Source: JBOGJG01 sp050747825
GTDB taxonomy: Bacteria > Acidobacteriota > UBA6911 > RPQK01 > JBOGJG01
Direction: 5' to 3'
Assembly (NCBI GenBank): GCA_050747825.1
Contig: JBOGJG010000341.1
Coordinates: forward strand, 1-18,255
Length of the DNA: 18,255 bases
Under the pieces are notes generated by a model. The model did no database searches, was not told the origin of the DNA, and was given only the letters and a program-made list of their open reading frames with translations. Both the position numbers and the translations under genes were made by a program. Below, piece by piece: positions 1 to 7,363 of this stretch; within the stretch, counting starts at the first letter, position 1, and every line of letters begins with the position of its first letter.

Positions 1-40
1 GAGTGAAACCCTTCGGGACGGAATTGAAATCGATGTTCAT
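1..40 (-). CDS. 5' end of a further cluster gene, cut by the window edge
   Basis: An ATG at 40 overlaps the TGA stop of the 2-epimerase gene (37-39) in a 4-base ATGA junction, the same arrangement seen at the two preceding junctions. The frame stays open to the edge and reads MNIDFNSVPKGFT. Thirteen residues are too few to name the product. In other L-FucNAc loci a FucNAc transferase often follows this epimerase, but these residues do not resemble the start I would expect of WbuB-type enzymes. The gene call rests on the junction geometry alone. Confidence 0.5.
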   Translation of the reverse strand, partial: MNIDFNSVPKGFT

Positions 41-1173
41 AGATCGGGGCTCGACCATACAACGCGCTTGGCGTAGTCCGTATATCCTAGGATAATCCGC
101 AGCACCTTCTCTGATACGTTCGGTACAGAGTACGCCTGAACGAGCTGCAACGTTCGATCTGCGCCTCTCCCCTGCTCGCGCAATACGGCCAGGCCCTGGA
201 GCACCCGCTCGAGGCTCATGCCGACCATCATCACGGTGGCTTCTTCCATCGCCTCCGGTCGCTCATGAGCCTCCCGAATATTTAGCGCCGGAAAGTTTAG
301 AATGGATGACTCCTCGGAGATGGTCCCGCTGTCCGATAGCACCGCCCTGGCCTCTACCTGGAGCCGAATGTAATCACTAAACGAGAGCGGCTTCATGAGG
401 CGGATCCGTTCGTCGAACTTCACCCCCTTCGCCTCAATCATCTTACGGGTCCGAGGATGCGTGGAGACGATCACTGGGCGGTCCTCGGCCAGTGTATGCA
501 GTATCTCGACTAGGCGCGTGAAATTGCGCTCCGCATCGATGTTCTCCTCGCGGTGGCTCGAGAGCAAATAGTAGCTTCCTGGCTCGAGTTCCAGCCGTGC
601 GAGGGCATCGGAGGCGTCGATTTTCGTCCGGTAGTGCCCCAAGACCTCATACATAGGGCTGCCCGTCGTGATGATCCGGTCAGCTGGAAGTCCTTCGGCC
701 AGCAGATACTCCCGGGCAATGTCGCTGTACGTCAGATTGATGTCCGATACGTGGTCGACGATCTTGCGATTCGTTTCCTCTGGCACCCGCTGATCAAAGC
801 AACGGTTCCCCGCCTCCATATGAAAGATAGGAATCCTGCGCTTTTTGGCCGCAATCGCGGACAGGCAGCTGTTGGTGTCGCCTAGAACGAGCAACGCGTC
901 CGGCTCCTCCAATTCTAGCACCGCGTCGATGTTCAGCAAAACCTGCCCTATGGTGGCGCCCGGCGTTGATGCCGCGGCGTTGAGGAAGTGGTCGGGCTTC
1001 CGCAGCTCGAGGTCCTCAAAAAAAATCTGGTTGAGTTCGTGGTCGTAGTTCTGTCCGGTGTGGACCAGTACATGACCGATCGCCCTGGACTCGTCTAGCT
1101 TCGCGATCACGCGGGACAGTCGGATGATTTCGGGGCGCGTCCCGACCACGGTCATGACCTTGAGCGCCTTCAT
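37..1173 (-). CDS. capG: UDP-N-acetylglucosamine 2-epimerase family; UDP-L-FucNAc synthase (CapG/FnlC/WbjD type)
   Basis: This cytoplasmic enzyme should epimerise C2 of UDP-2-acetamido-2,6-dideoxy-L-talose to give UDP-N-acetyl-L-fucosamine, the last step of the pathway whose earlier enzymes are the two genes upstream. The 378-residue length is normal for non-hydrolysing 2-epimerases. GTRPE is at 11-15, HTGQNYD at 38-44, GDT at 98-100 (D99), MEAGNR at 118-123 (E119), VPEETNR at 129-135 and SHREEN at 205-210 (H206). The acidic residues and H206 match the catalytic set of WecB-type enzymes. A late SDSGTISEES motif also fits the family. The ATG overlaps the capF stop as ATGA, so the start is well fixed and probably coupled. 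By sequence alone it could be a plain UDP-GlcNAc/ManNAc epimerase; the neighbours decide for L-FucNAc. An unusual T8 run in its mRNA codes for IFF around residues 50-52. Confidence 0.93.
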   Translation of the reverse strand: MKALKVMTVVGTRPEIIRLSRVIAKLDESRAIGHVLVHTGQNYDHELNQIFFEDLELRKPDHFLNAAASTPGATIGQVLLNIDAVLELEEPDALLVLGDTNSCLSAIAAKKRRIPIFHMEAGNRCFDQRVPEETNRKIVDHVSDINLTYSDIAREYLLAEGLPADRIITTGSPMYEVLGHYRTKIDASDALARLELEPGSYYLLSSHREENIDAERNFTRLVEILHTLAEDRPVIVSTHPRTRKMIEAKGVKFDERIRLMKPLSFSDYIRLQVEARAVLSDSGTISEESSILNFPALNIREAHERPEAMEEATVMMVGMSLERVLQGLAVLREQGRGADRTLQLVQAYSVPNVSEKVLRIILGYTDYAKRVVWSSPDL

Positions 1174-2288
1174 GGCTCAACGCTCAGGTGTTGTGTGTCT
1201 GAGCGATCTGGGTCGAAGATTTCGTTGGCCCAGAATAGGACCACTATTTCTTCGCACCCGATGTTTTCGATGCTGTGAGTGTAGCCAGGCGGGATGTCCA
1301 CCACTTCGAGTCGCTCCCCGGAGACCGGATAGGTCAGTATCCTATTCGCGCCTAGCTTGCGGAAGCGGATGACCGCCTCGCCTCGGACCACGCAAAACTT
1401 CTCGATCTTGCTGTGATGGTAGTGGTTTCCTCGGATCACGCCGGGGCGGGTTGTGGAAACGAATATCTGTCCCAAGTGGTCAGATTTCAGCAGCTCTGCT
1501 AGCTTCCCCCGGTCATCCTTCCTTTCCTGCAGCGGATACGCGAAGTCGTCCTCCGGCAAGTAGGAAAGATATGTCGAGTGCAGCAGGCGCGTGAACCGAT
1601 CGGCTAGATCCGGCAAGCGGAGCGTTTGCCGGCTGGCGTGGAATGAGCGCAGCTGGTCGGCCAACTGCTGGAGGGTCACTTCGAACACGGGCTCTGCCTT
1701 GGCCCAGTGGACACCTCGAAGCGTTTGTCCACGGAGGTGCGAGCGGAAGCACTCCACTAGGTCGTCCACGTGCACTAGCCGGAGGCGTGCGCCGGGATCG
1801 TGAATCTCAAGGAGCAGGCCGCGCGTGACGTTGTAGCAGAAGGTGGCCACCACTGAGTTGTAGTTCGGCCGCGACCACTTCCCGAAGACGTTCGTCAGCC
1901 GATAGATCACTGCCGCACCACCGTACTCGTGAGCGTAGCGCTCGAGCACCTCCTCCGCAGCCTTCTTGCTCCGCCCGTACTCGTTGTCTCGCTCCACCTG
2001 CGTTGAGGAGGCTAGCACGATAGGGGGCGTCCTGCGCTGTTCCACCAACTGATGCACCACCTCTTGGGTGAAGCCCTCGTTGACCTCGTAAAACTCCTCC
2101 ACTCGCTCCGGTCGATTTGAGCCCGCCAAGTGGTAAACGAGATCTGCTTCGCCCAGTTTGTGCCGAACCGCTTCCGGCGAATCTTGCCGTGTTATGCTCA
2201 GCAGGCGAAGCTCCGTGTCCGCCTCCAGGTGCGCCAGCAGGTTTCTCCCAATAAACCCGGCACCGCCGGTAACGACAATAGTCTTCAT
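1170..2288 (-). CDS. capF: CapF/FnlB/WbjC-type bifunctional SDR reductase-cupin for UDP-L-FucNAc
   Basis: The enzyme acts second in UDP-L-FucNAc synthesis. Known homologues carry out C3 epimerisation in a cupin domain and NADPH-dependent C4 reduction in an SDR domain. Both parts are visible in the 372 residues. The N-terminal Rossmann domain has GGAGFIG at 8-14, SS at 94-95 and the Y104-x3-K108 pair. The C-terminal cupin starts near residue 275 and has GNHYHH at 287-292, E296 and H338 (PGYTH), a metal-ligand pattern typical of cupins. The ATG at 2288 overlaps the capE stop as ATGA and is preceded by GGAG with an 8-base spacer, so the start is secure. It also overlaps the next gene by 4 bases. 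The length and domain order match the family, with no sign of damage. Confidence 0.94.
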   Translation of the reverse strand: MKTIVVTGGAGFIGRNLLAHLEADTELRLLSITRQDSPEAVRHKLGEADLVYHLAGSNRPERVEEFYEVNEGFTQEVVHQLVEQRRTPPIVLASSTQVERDNEYGRSKKAAEEVLERYAHEYGGAAVIYRLTNVFGKWSRPNYNSVVATFCYNVTRGLLLEIHDPGARLRLVHVDDLVECFRSHLRGQTLRGVHWAKAEPVFEVTLQQLADQLRSFHASRQTLRLPDLADRFTRLLHSTYLSYLPEDDFAYPLQERKDDRGKLAELLKSDHLGQIFVSTTRPGVIRGNHYHHSKIEKFCVVRGEAVIRFRKLGANRILTYPVSGERLEVVDIPPGYTHSIENIGCEEIVVLFWANEIFDPDRSDTQHLSVEP

Positions 2289-3298
2289 ATGCCGATCTCC
2301 ACTTCTCGGCGAATGCCATCGACGCTCATCAAGAGCTCTTTTAGCTCACGTGAGTTCAGGCGGTGCGTATGATGGGAGTCGTAGTCGTGCTTCGCAGAGA
2401 TCTGCTTCTCACCCTCCGAGAAATACTTGCGATAATCTAGGTCTCGGCCGTCTGGTGTGATCCGATAGTAGTCACCGAGATCGTCGGCCCGCGCCATCTC
2501 TTCGCGCGTCAGCAGCGTCTCGTACAGCTTCTCGCCGTGGCGAGTCCCGATCACCCGGATCTCGTTTGGCGCGTTGAATAGCTCCAACAGCGCGTGCGCC
2601 AAATCCCCGATAGTGGCCGCCGGCGCCTTCTGCACAAAGATGTCGCCGGGCGTCCCGTGCTCCAAGGAGAACAGCACGAGTTCAACTGCGTCGTCAAGCG
2701 ACATCATAAAGCGCGTCATACTAGGATCGGTGACCGTCAGCGGATCACCGGCCCGGATCTGGCCAATGAAGAGAGGTATTACTGAGCCGCGTGAGGCCAT
2801 AACGTTCCCGTAACGTGTGCCCATCATCAGCGTGTGATTTGCGGTGCGCGACTGCGCCACCATTACCTTCTCCATCAGTGCTTTAGACATACCCATCGCG
2901 TTGATGGGGTAGACTGCCTTGTCGGTGCTGAGGCAGATTACCTTCATAACACCATTATTGCGCGCGGCATTCAGAACGTTCTCCGTCCCAAGTACATTGG
3001 TTTTCACAGCCTCGAGGGGATAGAACTCACAAGAGGGCACCTGTTTCAGTGCGGCCGCATGGTAGACGTAGGTTACGCCTGCCATGGCCATGTTGACGCT
3101 GTTGAAGTCGCGGACATCGCCAATGTAATAACGAACCCGATCGTCACGTATCACGCTGCGCATCTCGTCCTGCTTTTTTTCATCGCGGCTAAAGATCCGG
3201 ATTTCGCCGATCTCCGTGCGCAGAAATCGGCGTAACACAGTATTGCCGAAGGACCCCGTGCCACCGGTGATCAAGAGGACGTCGCCGCCACTATGCAT
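2285..3298 (-). CDS. capE: UDP-GlcNAc 4,6-dehydratase/5-epimerase (CapE/FnlA/WbjB type)
   Basis: This NAD(P)-dependent extended SDR enzyme starts the UDP-L-FucNAc pathway by 4,6-dehydration and C5 inversion of UDP-GlcNAc. The 337-residue length is usual. It has GGTGSFG at 12-18 for the cofactor, GDVRD at 60-64, HAAALKQVP at 80-88 and STDKAVYP at 124-131. M135-G-M-S-K139 stands where classical SDRs have YxxxK. Methionine in place of tyrosine is characteristic of the CapE branch and separates it from retaining dehydratases of the PseB/FlaA1 kind. The ATG at 3298 lies after a 143-base untranslated gap and has no strong ribosome-binding site. This gene probably begins the translationally coupled capE-capF-capG block. 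A GA-AAA-AAG run (A7) encodes EKK at 40-42. Confidence 0.94.
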   Translation of the reverse strand: MHSGGDVLLITGGTGSFGNTVLRRFLRTEIGEIRIFSRDEKKQDEMRSVIRDDRVRYYIGDVRDFNSVNMAMAGVTYVYHAAALKQVPSCEFYPLEAVKTNVLGTENVLNAARNNGVMKVICLSTDKAVYPINAMGMSKALMEKVMVAQSRTANHTLMMGTRYGNVMASRGSVIPLFIGQIRAGDPLTVTDPSMTRFMMSLDDAVELVLFSLEHGTPGDIFVQKAPAATIGDLAHALLELFNAPNEIRVIGTRHGEKLYETLLTREEMARADDLGDYYRITPDGRDLDYRKYFSEGEKQISAKHDYDSHHTHRLNSRELKELLMSVDGIRREVEIGI

Positions 3299-3329
3299 TA
3301 TTTATCCGGTGCGTGGATGCAGGCCGATA

Positions 3330-3345
3330 GGGCTCAAATGAGCCC
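3330..3345. repeat. Small inverted repeat in the gap between a GT gene and capE
   Basis: GGGCTCA is followed by AA and then TGAGCCC: seven complementary bases per arm, in practice a 6-base stem with a 4-base loop. It lies in the 143-base gap 3299-3441. On the transcribed (minus) strand no T-run follows, so it is not a clear intrinsic terminator. It could be a leader hairpin, a processing site or chance. I found no convincing promoter in the rest of the gap. Confidence 0.35.
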
Positions 3346-3441
3346 ATCCCGTGTTTGGGTCTGCCATCGAAACTATCGACGCAATACAAGGCTGTTAGCT
3401 CGTGGTAGTCCCTGGACTTTATCGAGAGGGCGCAATGCATT

Positions 3442-4656
3442 TCAGGAGACTGACTTCTGCCCATGAGCCGTTTCCTTCAGCACTTCAGCCACGGCGGCGG
3501 CAGTGCGCCCCCAGGAAAACTGAGCGGCCCAACGCCGCCCCTTCTCACCTAGGTGCGTGCGCAGCATTTCCGATTGCGCCAACCGCGCGAGCACAGCTGC
3601 CATTCCGGGAACATCTACCGGATCGAACAGAAGCCCGGCATCGCCTATTATCTCCGGGAGCGACCCAGACCGCGCGGCGGCGACAGCAGTGCCACACGCG
3701 GCAGCCTCCAACACCGGTAGCCCAAAACCCTCATAAAGACTAGGAAGAACAAAGATGTCCGCTGCTCGGTAGAAAGCGGGAAGGTGTGCGTCAGGGACGA
3801 AGCCAGTCAAGATTACCCGCTCAGCGAGCCCGAAACGTTGTATAGCCGTGTGGATGGCATCGTCATAGCCACCGCTCTTGCCCACCAAAACCAACTGGTA
3901 CAGCCTAAGTTCTTGATCTGACCGCTCAGCGAATGCAGCGATAAGTCGAGGTAGATTCTTGTGTGGCATCAGACTCGCAACTGCTAGAATATACTTCCCT
4001 TCTACGCCGTACTGTGCCACAACCTCGCGAACGGTCGCCTCGGCTCCAGCCTCGAATTTTCTTACGCCTAGTGGTACCACGTGAATGTGATGCTCCGGAA
4101 CGGCCGCGATCCGCACAATTTCCCGAGCGGTGAAGCGGGATGCAGTCACGATCGCATCGGCTCTCCGACACGAGAAAATTCGCTCAAAGTCCAGTATACG
4201 TTTTGAGAACGGCAGTCGGACGTGCGGGAGGTACTCGCGATAGAATAGCGAAGAAAAATCATACGTCAGAAGCACTGTCCTCGTCGGAAATTTCGCGGGT
4301 ACGAGATTAAACGGAAACAGCGTGACATCAAATCGTAACTGCCGCGCTGCCAAATGTAGCCACGTGTTCTCCCATGCAAACCGCACTGCCCGTGACAGTC
4401 GGCCCCCAGGCACACGTACGGGTATGAGTGTAGTCTTAGGAGCGCGCGAAAAGAGTGGCATGCTCCTAGAACGGACAAATACAAACAGCTCCATATCCGG
4501 ATCTGTGTACTGAAGTCCTCGAATAAGTTCTCGGAGCGCGACTTCACCGCCTCCGTTATGTTCGGGCCGAACGACCAAGGCAGGGATCCCCACCCGCAGG
4601 CGATTCGCTGGAGCCACGTCCTGCGAGGGTCTGACGTCACGCAATTGGGAAAGCAT
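3442..4656 (-). CDS. GT4-family glycosyltransferase (group 1)
   Basis: This is a GT-B fold retaining sugar transferase, probably peripheral on the inner face of the membrane, adding one residue to the lipid-linked repeat unit. With the ATG at 4656 it has 404 residues. The glycine loop PEHNGGGE lies at 31-38. The donor-site pattern is SLYEGFGLPVLEA at 306-318, with E309 and E317 forming the family's E-x7-E pair. IIGDAGLLFDP follows at 336-346, a run common in WbaZ/MtfB-like enzymes. The frame is open upstream to an ATG at 4743, but that start would overlap the preceding membrane-protein gene by about 70 bases; 4656 leaves 14 bases after that gene's stop. Neither start has a good ribosome-binding site. 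Donor and acceptor sugars cannot be read from the sequence. Confidence 0.88.
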   Translation of the reverse strand: MLSQLRDVRPSQDVAPANRLRVGIPALVVRPEHNGGGEVALRELIRGLQYTDPDMELFVFVRSRSMPLFSRAPKTTLIPVRVPGGRLSRAVRFAWENTWLHLAARQLRFDVTLFPFNLVPAKFPTRTVLLTYDFSSLFYREYLPHVRLPFSKRILDFERIFSCRRADAIVTASRFTAREIVRIAAVPEHHIHVVPLGVRKFEAGAEATVREVVAQYGVEGKYILAVASLMPHKNLPRLIAAFAERSDQELRLYQLVLVGKSGGYDDAIHTAIQRFGLAERVILTGFVPDAHLPAFYRAADIFVLPSLYEGFGLPVLEAAACGTAVAAARSGSLPEIIGDAGLLFDPVDVPGMAAVLARLAQSEMLRTHLGEKGRRWAAQFSWGRTAAAVAEVLKETAHGQKSVS

Positions 4657-4670
4657 AAGAAGTGTGATCG

Positions 4671-6080
4671 CTATCTGATCAAAAGGTAGAACACCGCGAT
4701 CATGCCGACTGCGCAAAGCAGTATTCCGTATACCTGCCACCATCGGCTGATCCTGCTCAGTCCCACGCTAACGAATATGAGGAGCAGAGGAATCGTCTGT
4801 ACTAGGTACCGTGGGTTGCTGAAGTAACCGGCCACGACGACTCCAAGTGCGAAGGCGGAGGACAGCCCGAGGACGAACAGGCGTTCGCTGGTCCTGCGGC
4901 GAATAGCGAACACAACACCATAGAAGAACGCCGGAAGCAGGAATAACCAAGCGAGCTGACCGGGTGTGAGAAAGGTCCAGAAATTCATGCCGATCGGCCC
5001 GGATCCGGGAATCGGGATCACAAAGACCATTCCAAGCGCTAGGACGAACAGATGAGGCCGCGAGAGAAGGTCTGCCCCATAGAGCATCCTGGAAAAACCT
5101 TCCGCTCTACCGCCCGCTATGGCGGTCCACGTTTCGCGGCTCTGCCCTGCCACCTCAACGGGATTCTGGAAGCGTTCCAACACCGGAGTTTTGCCTCCGA
5201 GCCCGTATGTTTCTAGCGCGAATAGCCCCGCCAACAGAAGGGCACCCGTGACTATCAAAGGCATGGCCCGGGAGAGCCGGAGTTGTGCTGAGGCAACTAG
5301 GTAGAGCAGGCATCCGGCGAGCACCACCATTCCAGTCTCGGGCCGAATCATGAAGAGAGGCAACAGCGAGAGCGCTAGCCAAGCCGGCTGGGAGACTGAA
5401 CGAGCACGATTCAACTCGAGCGACTGGTAGACAGCGAACGAAACCGCAGCCGCTAGCAAAACGTCTTTGTACAACAAGCTCGACCAGAACAGGAGCGTAG
5501 GCAAGAAGGCACCGAGATATCCGCTGACAACGGCGGCCCTCGCCCCGAACAGGCGCCGGGCAATCAGAAACGCGAAAATCGCCGTAAGGCTGCCGAAAAA
5601 GCCGTTTATTATCAGGATCGGCGCAATCAGATGCCTTCCAGTCAGGGTATAGATACTCGCCACGAGGTAGTAAAAGCCGGGATCACTGTCCGGCACGCTG
5701 AATACTGGCTGCCCGGCGCGCCAGTGCTCCGCGAGCCGCCATCCCATGGATTCGTACAACAGATAGTCGTTTCCTCCCTCCAGCCCGTTAATGCCCGTGA
5801 TCGCGATGGCACTCAAGACAACGGAGGCGCAGACAAACCTGACGAGGAACGCGCCGGTGAAGAGGTTAGCGGCGAATACCTGTTGGTCGGGCACCAATTT
5901 CCGCGCAAGTTTCCGACCCAAAGCAAGAAGGCCGGAAGCCACGATAAGCGCCACAATCAAGTCCGATCCTCCTACGGACAGTCCGAGCGCCGCGGCGCTC
6001 GCCCAGGCTAACAACCAGAGGCAGAGCAACCATGTTGGAGACCTTCGGGTGAGGGCGGGCACCGACACGCCGTTTGCCAT
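4671..6080 (-). CDS. Polytopic membrane protein, GT-C-like glycosyltransferase or polymerase candidate
   Basis: This is an integral membrane protein of about 469 residues with roughly 12 to 13 hydrophobic segments spread along its length. A hydrophilic loop after the third segment carries N104-D105 (NDYLLYESMGWRL). A second conserved-looking motif is WSSLLYKD at 199-206. Acidic residues in the first outer loop and a helical bundle of this kind suggest a PMT/ArnT-like GT-C enzyme that uses a polyprenyl-linked sugar. No other gene in the window looks like a Wzy polymerase, so this is also the best candidate for that role. The ATG at 6080 overlaps the preceding stop by one base (TAATG) and has GGAG upstream. 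An in-frame ATG at 6125 would add 15 residues but has no ribosome-binding site. Specific function is unassigned. Confidence 0.82.
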   Translation of the reverse strand: MANGVSVPALTRRSPTWLLCLWLLAWASAAALGLSVGGSDLIVALIVASGLLALGRKLARKLVPDQQVFAANLFTGAFLVRFVCASVVLSAIAITGINGLEGGNDYLLYESMGWRLAEHWRAGQPVFSVPDSDPGFYYLVASIYTLTGRHLIAPILIINGFFGSLTAIFAFLIARRLFGARAAVVSGYLGAFLPTLLFWSSLLYKDVLLAAAVSFAVYQSLELNRARSVSQPAWLALSLLPLFMIRPETGMVVLAGCLLYLVASAQLRLSRAMPLIVTGALLLAGLFALETYGLGGKTPVLERFQNPVEVAGQSRETWTAIAGGRAEGFSRMLYGADLLSRPHLFVLALGMVFVIPIPGSGPIGMNFWTFLTPGQLAWLFLLPAFFYGVVFAIRRRTSERLFVLGLSSAFALGVVVAGYFSNPRYLVQTIPLLLIFVSVGLSRISRWWQVYGILLCAVGMIAVFYLLIR

Positions 6081-7363
6081 TACGCGCTCCGCTCCAAGTC
6101 GCTCGCCAGGAGGTGTCGACGACATAGCTCGACAAATTGAAGCGCCGCGTCGCGGCCAATAATCGGACGAACCAGGTTCCGTCCCTCACGGATTATCGTG
6201 CACCGAAGCCCGGGATCTTCGAATAGCCTCCCGATCGCCCTCGCTAGCGCCTGCGGCTGCCCCGGTGGCACCAGCAGAGCGTGGCGCTCGTGTTCGAGGA
6301 GGTGGGGAATCCCGCTCACGCTGCTGGCCACGACAGGAAGTCCATGGCCCAAGGCCTCATACAACACACGAGGGAAACCCTCGCTATAGGTCGGGAGCAC
6401 GAAAGCGTCCGCTTCCCGATAAAAGCGGTAGAGGAGCGGGCCACTCGGGATGAACCCGTAGAAACGGATGTGCTCATATATTCCCCGCTGGCGCGCCTCC
6501 TCCTCAAGCTCGGATCTGCGCTCTTTGGTGCCATCGCCAACGATGTCCAATTCAAATTCTCGCCCCTCCGTAACCAGCAGTTCCAACGCTTCAAAGAGTA
6601 CCGGCAATCCTTTCCGTGGATGCAGAGTTCCGACGTAGAGCAGACGGGGTGGGTTGTGGTTGAAAGTATCCTCTCGTTCAAGCATATCCGCCGGCGTCAT
6701 CTCCAGTAACGGAACAGCCTCGAAGACGAGTTGGTTCTCGCCGTCGTATTTCCGGAGCAGCGCGCGCCCCGCCGTGATGGTGAGGGGGGCTGTCCGAACA
6801 ATCCACCGCTCCCAGCGCGTTAGCGTGCCGTGGTACAGCGGAAAGAGAAGCCGTCGACGCCAACCGGTCCAGCGAAAAGTGTAGCGAGTAATTTCCTCCC
6901 AGTCGTTCGCTAGGTAAACGGCAATGGGTCGGCGGAAGAAAAACCGATTCGCGGTGTACCCAATCGCTCCTGGGAAGCTAGGCACGAAAGCATAGATAAT
7001 GTCCCAGGACGTCATGAGCCGTAGAAGGGAAAACCCGCGTCGCAACTGGTACCCAATGTTCGCTATGATACCATGACGACTGCCAAGCGGCTCCGGGAGC
7101 CCCTGGACCTCCACCGTCGGGTAGAAAGCGCCGTCATTGGCCTCAAAACCCTCTGACCCAGGTTGAACCACCTGCGTCGAGACAGTGACGCGATCGAAAT
7201 ACGCCGTCAAGGTGTTCGCGAGACGGGCGTAGGGACGGAATGCTCGGTAAACGGTTCCGTCGTAGGTTACCGGACCTGGAAGAATCAGCGTTAGCGATCG
7301 ACCCGCGCAGGCTTGAGCGAAGTCCACTGGCGCTGGGGGAGCTTTCACAGTCGGTTCTTTCAT
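6080..7363 (-). CDS. GT4-family glycosyltransferase (group 1)
   Basis: A 427-residue GT-B glycosyltransferase, presumably cytoplasmic and membrane-associated. The N-terminal acceptor domain begins near residue 23 (LTLILPG) with a GTVYRAFRP loop. The C-terminal domain starts near 240 with LLYVGTLHPRKGL, and IVGDG is at 274-278. YSEGFPRVLYEALGHGLPVV carries the E328-x7-E336 pair, followed by LLVPPGQP. The LHPRKGL and SEGFPRVLYEA motifs are close to consensus. The ATG at 7363 overlaps the stop of the phosphoesterase gene as ATGA, and the gene ends in a TAATG junction with the membrane-protein gene. These three genes therefore form a tight coupled unit and may act on the same intermediate. The sugar donor is unknown. 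Confidence 0.92.
   Translation of the reverse strand: MKEPTVKAPPAPVDFAQACAGRSLTLILPGPVTYDGTVYRAFRPYARLANTLTAYFDRVTVSTQVVQPGSEGFEANDGAFYPTVEVQGLPEPLGSRHGIIANIGYQLRRGFSLLRLMTSWDIIYAFVPSFPGAIGYTANRFFFRRPIAVYLANDWEEITRYTFRWTGWRRRLLFPLYHGTLTRWERWIVRTAPLTITAGRALLRKYDGENQLVFEAVPLLEMTPADMLEREDTFNHNPPRLLYVGTLHPRKGLPVLFEALELLVTEGREFELDIVGDGTKERRSELEEEARQRGIYEHIRFYGFIPSGPLLYRFYREADAFVLPTYSEGFPRVLYEALGHGLPVVASSVSGIPHLLEHERHALLVPPGQPQALARAIGRLFEDPGLRCTIIREGRNLVRPIIGRDAALQFVELCRRHLLASDLERSA

Noticed and set aside
3174..3180. A-AAA-AAG as a programmed -1 frameshift site in capE
   Set aside because: The -1 frame ends at a TGA within about ten codons, no stimulatory structure is evident, and the encoded DEKKQ is ordinary for the family. 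The normal frame is clearly the functional one.
4671..4743. Long start (4743) for the GT4 gene ending at 3442
   Set aside because: The added 29 residues overlap the membrane-protein gene and do not look like the start of a GT-B domain. The ATG at 4656 sits just after that gene's stop.
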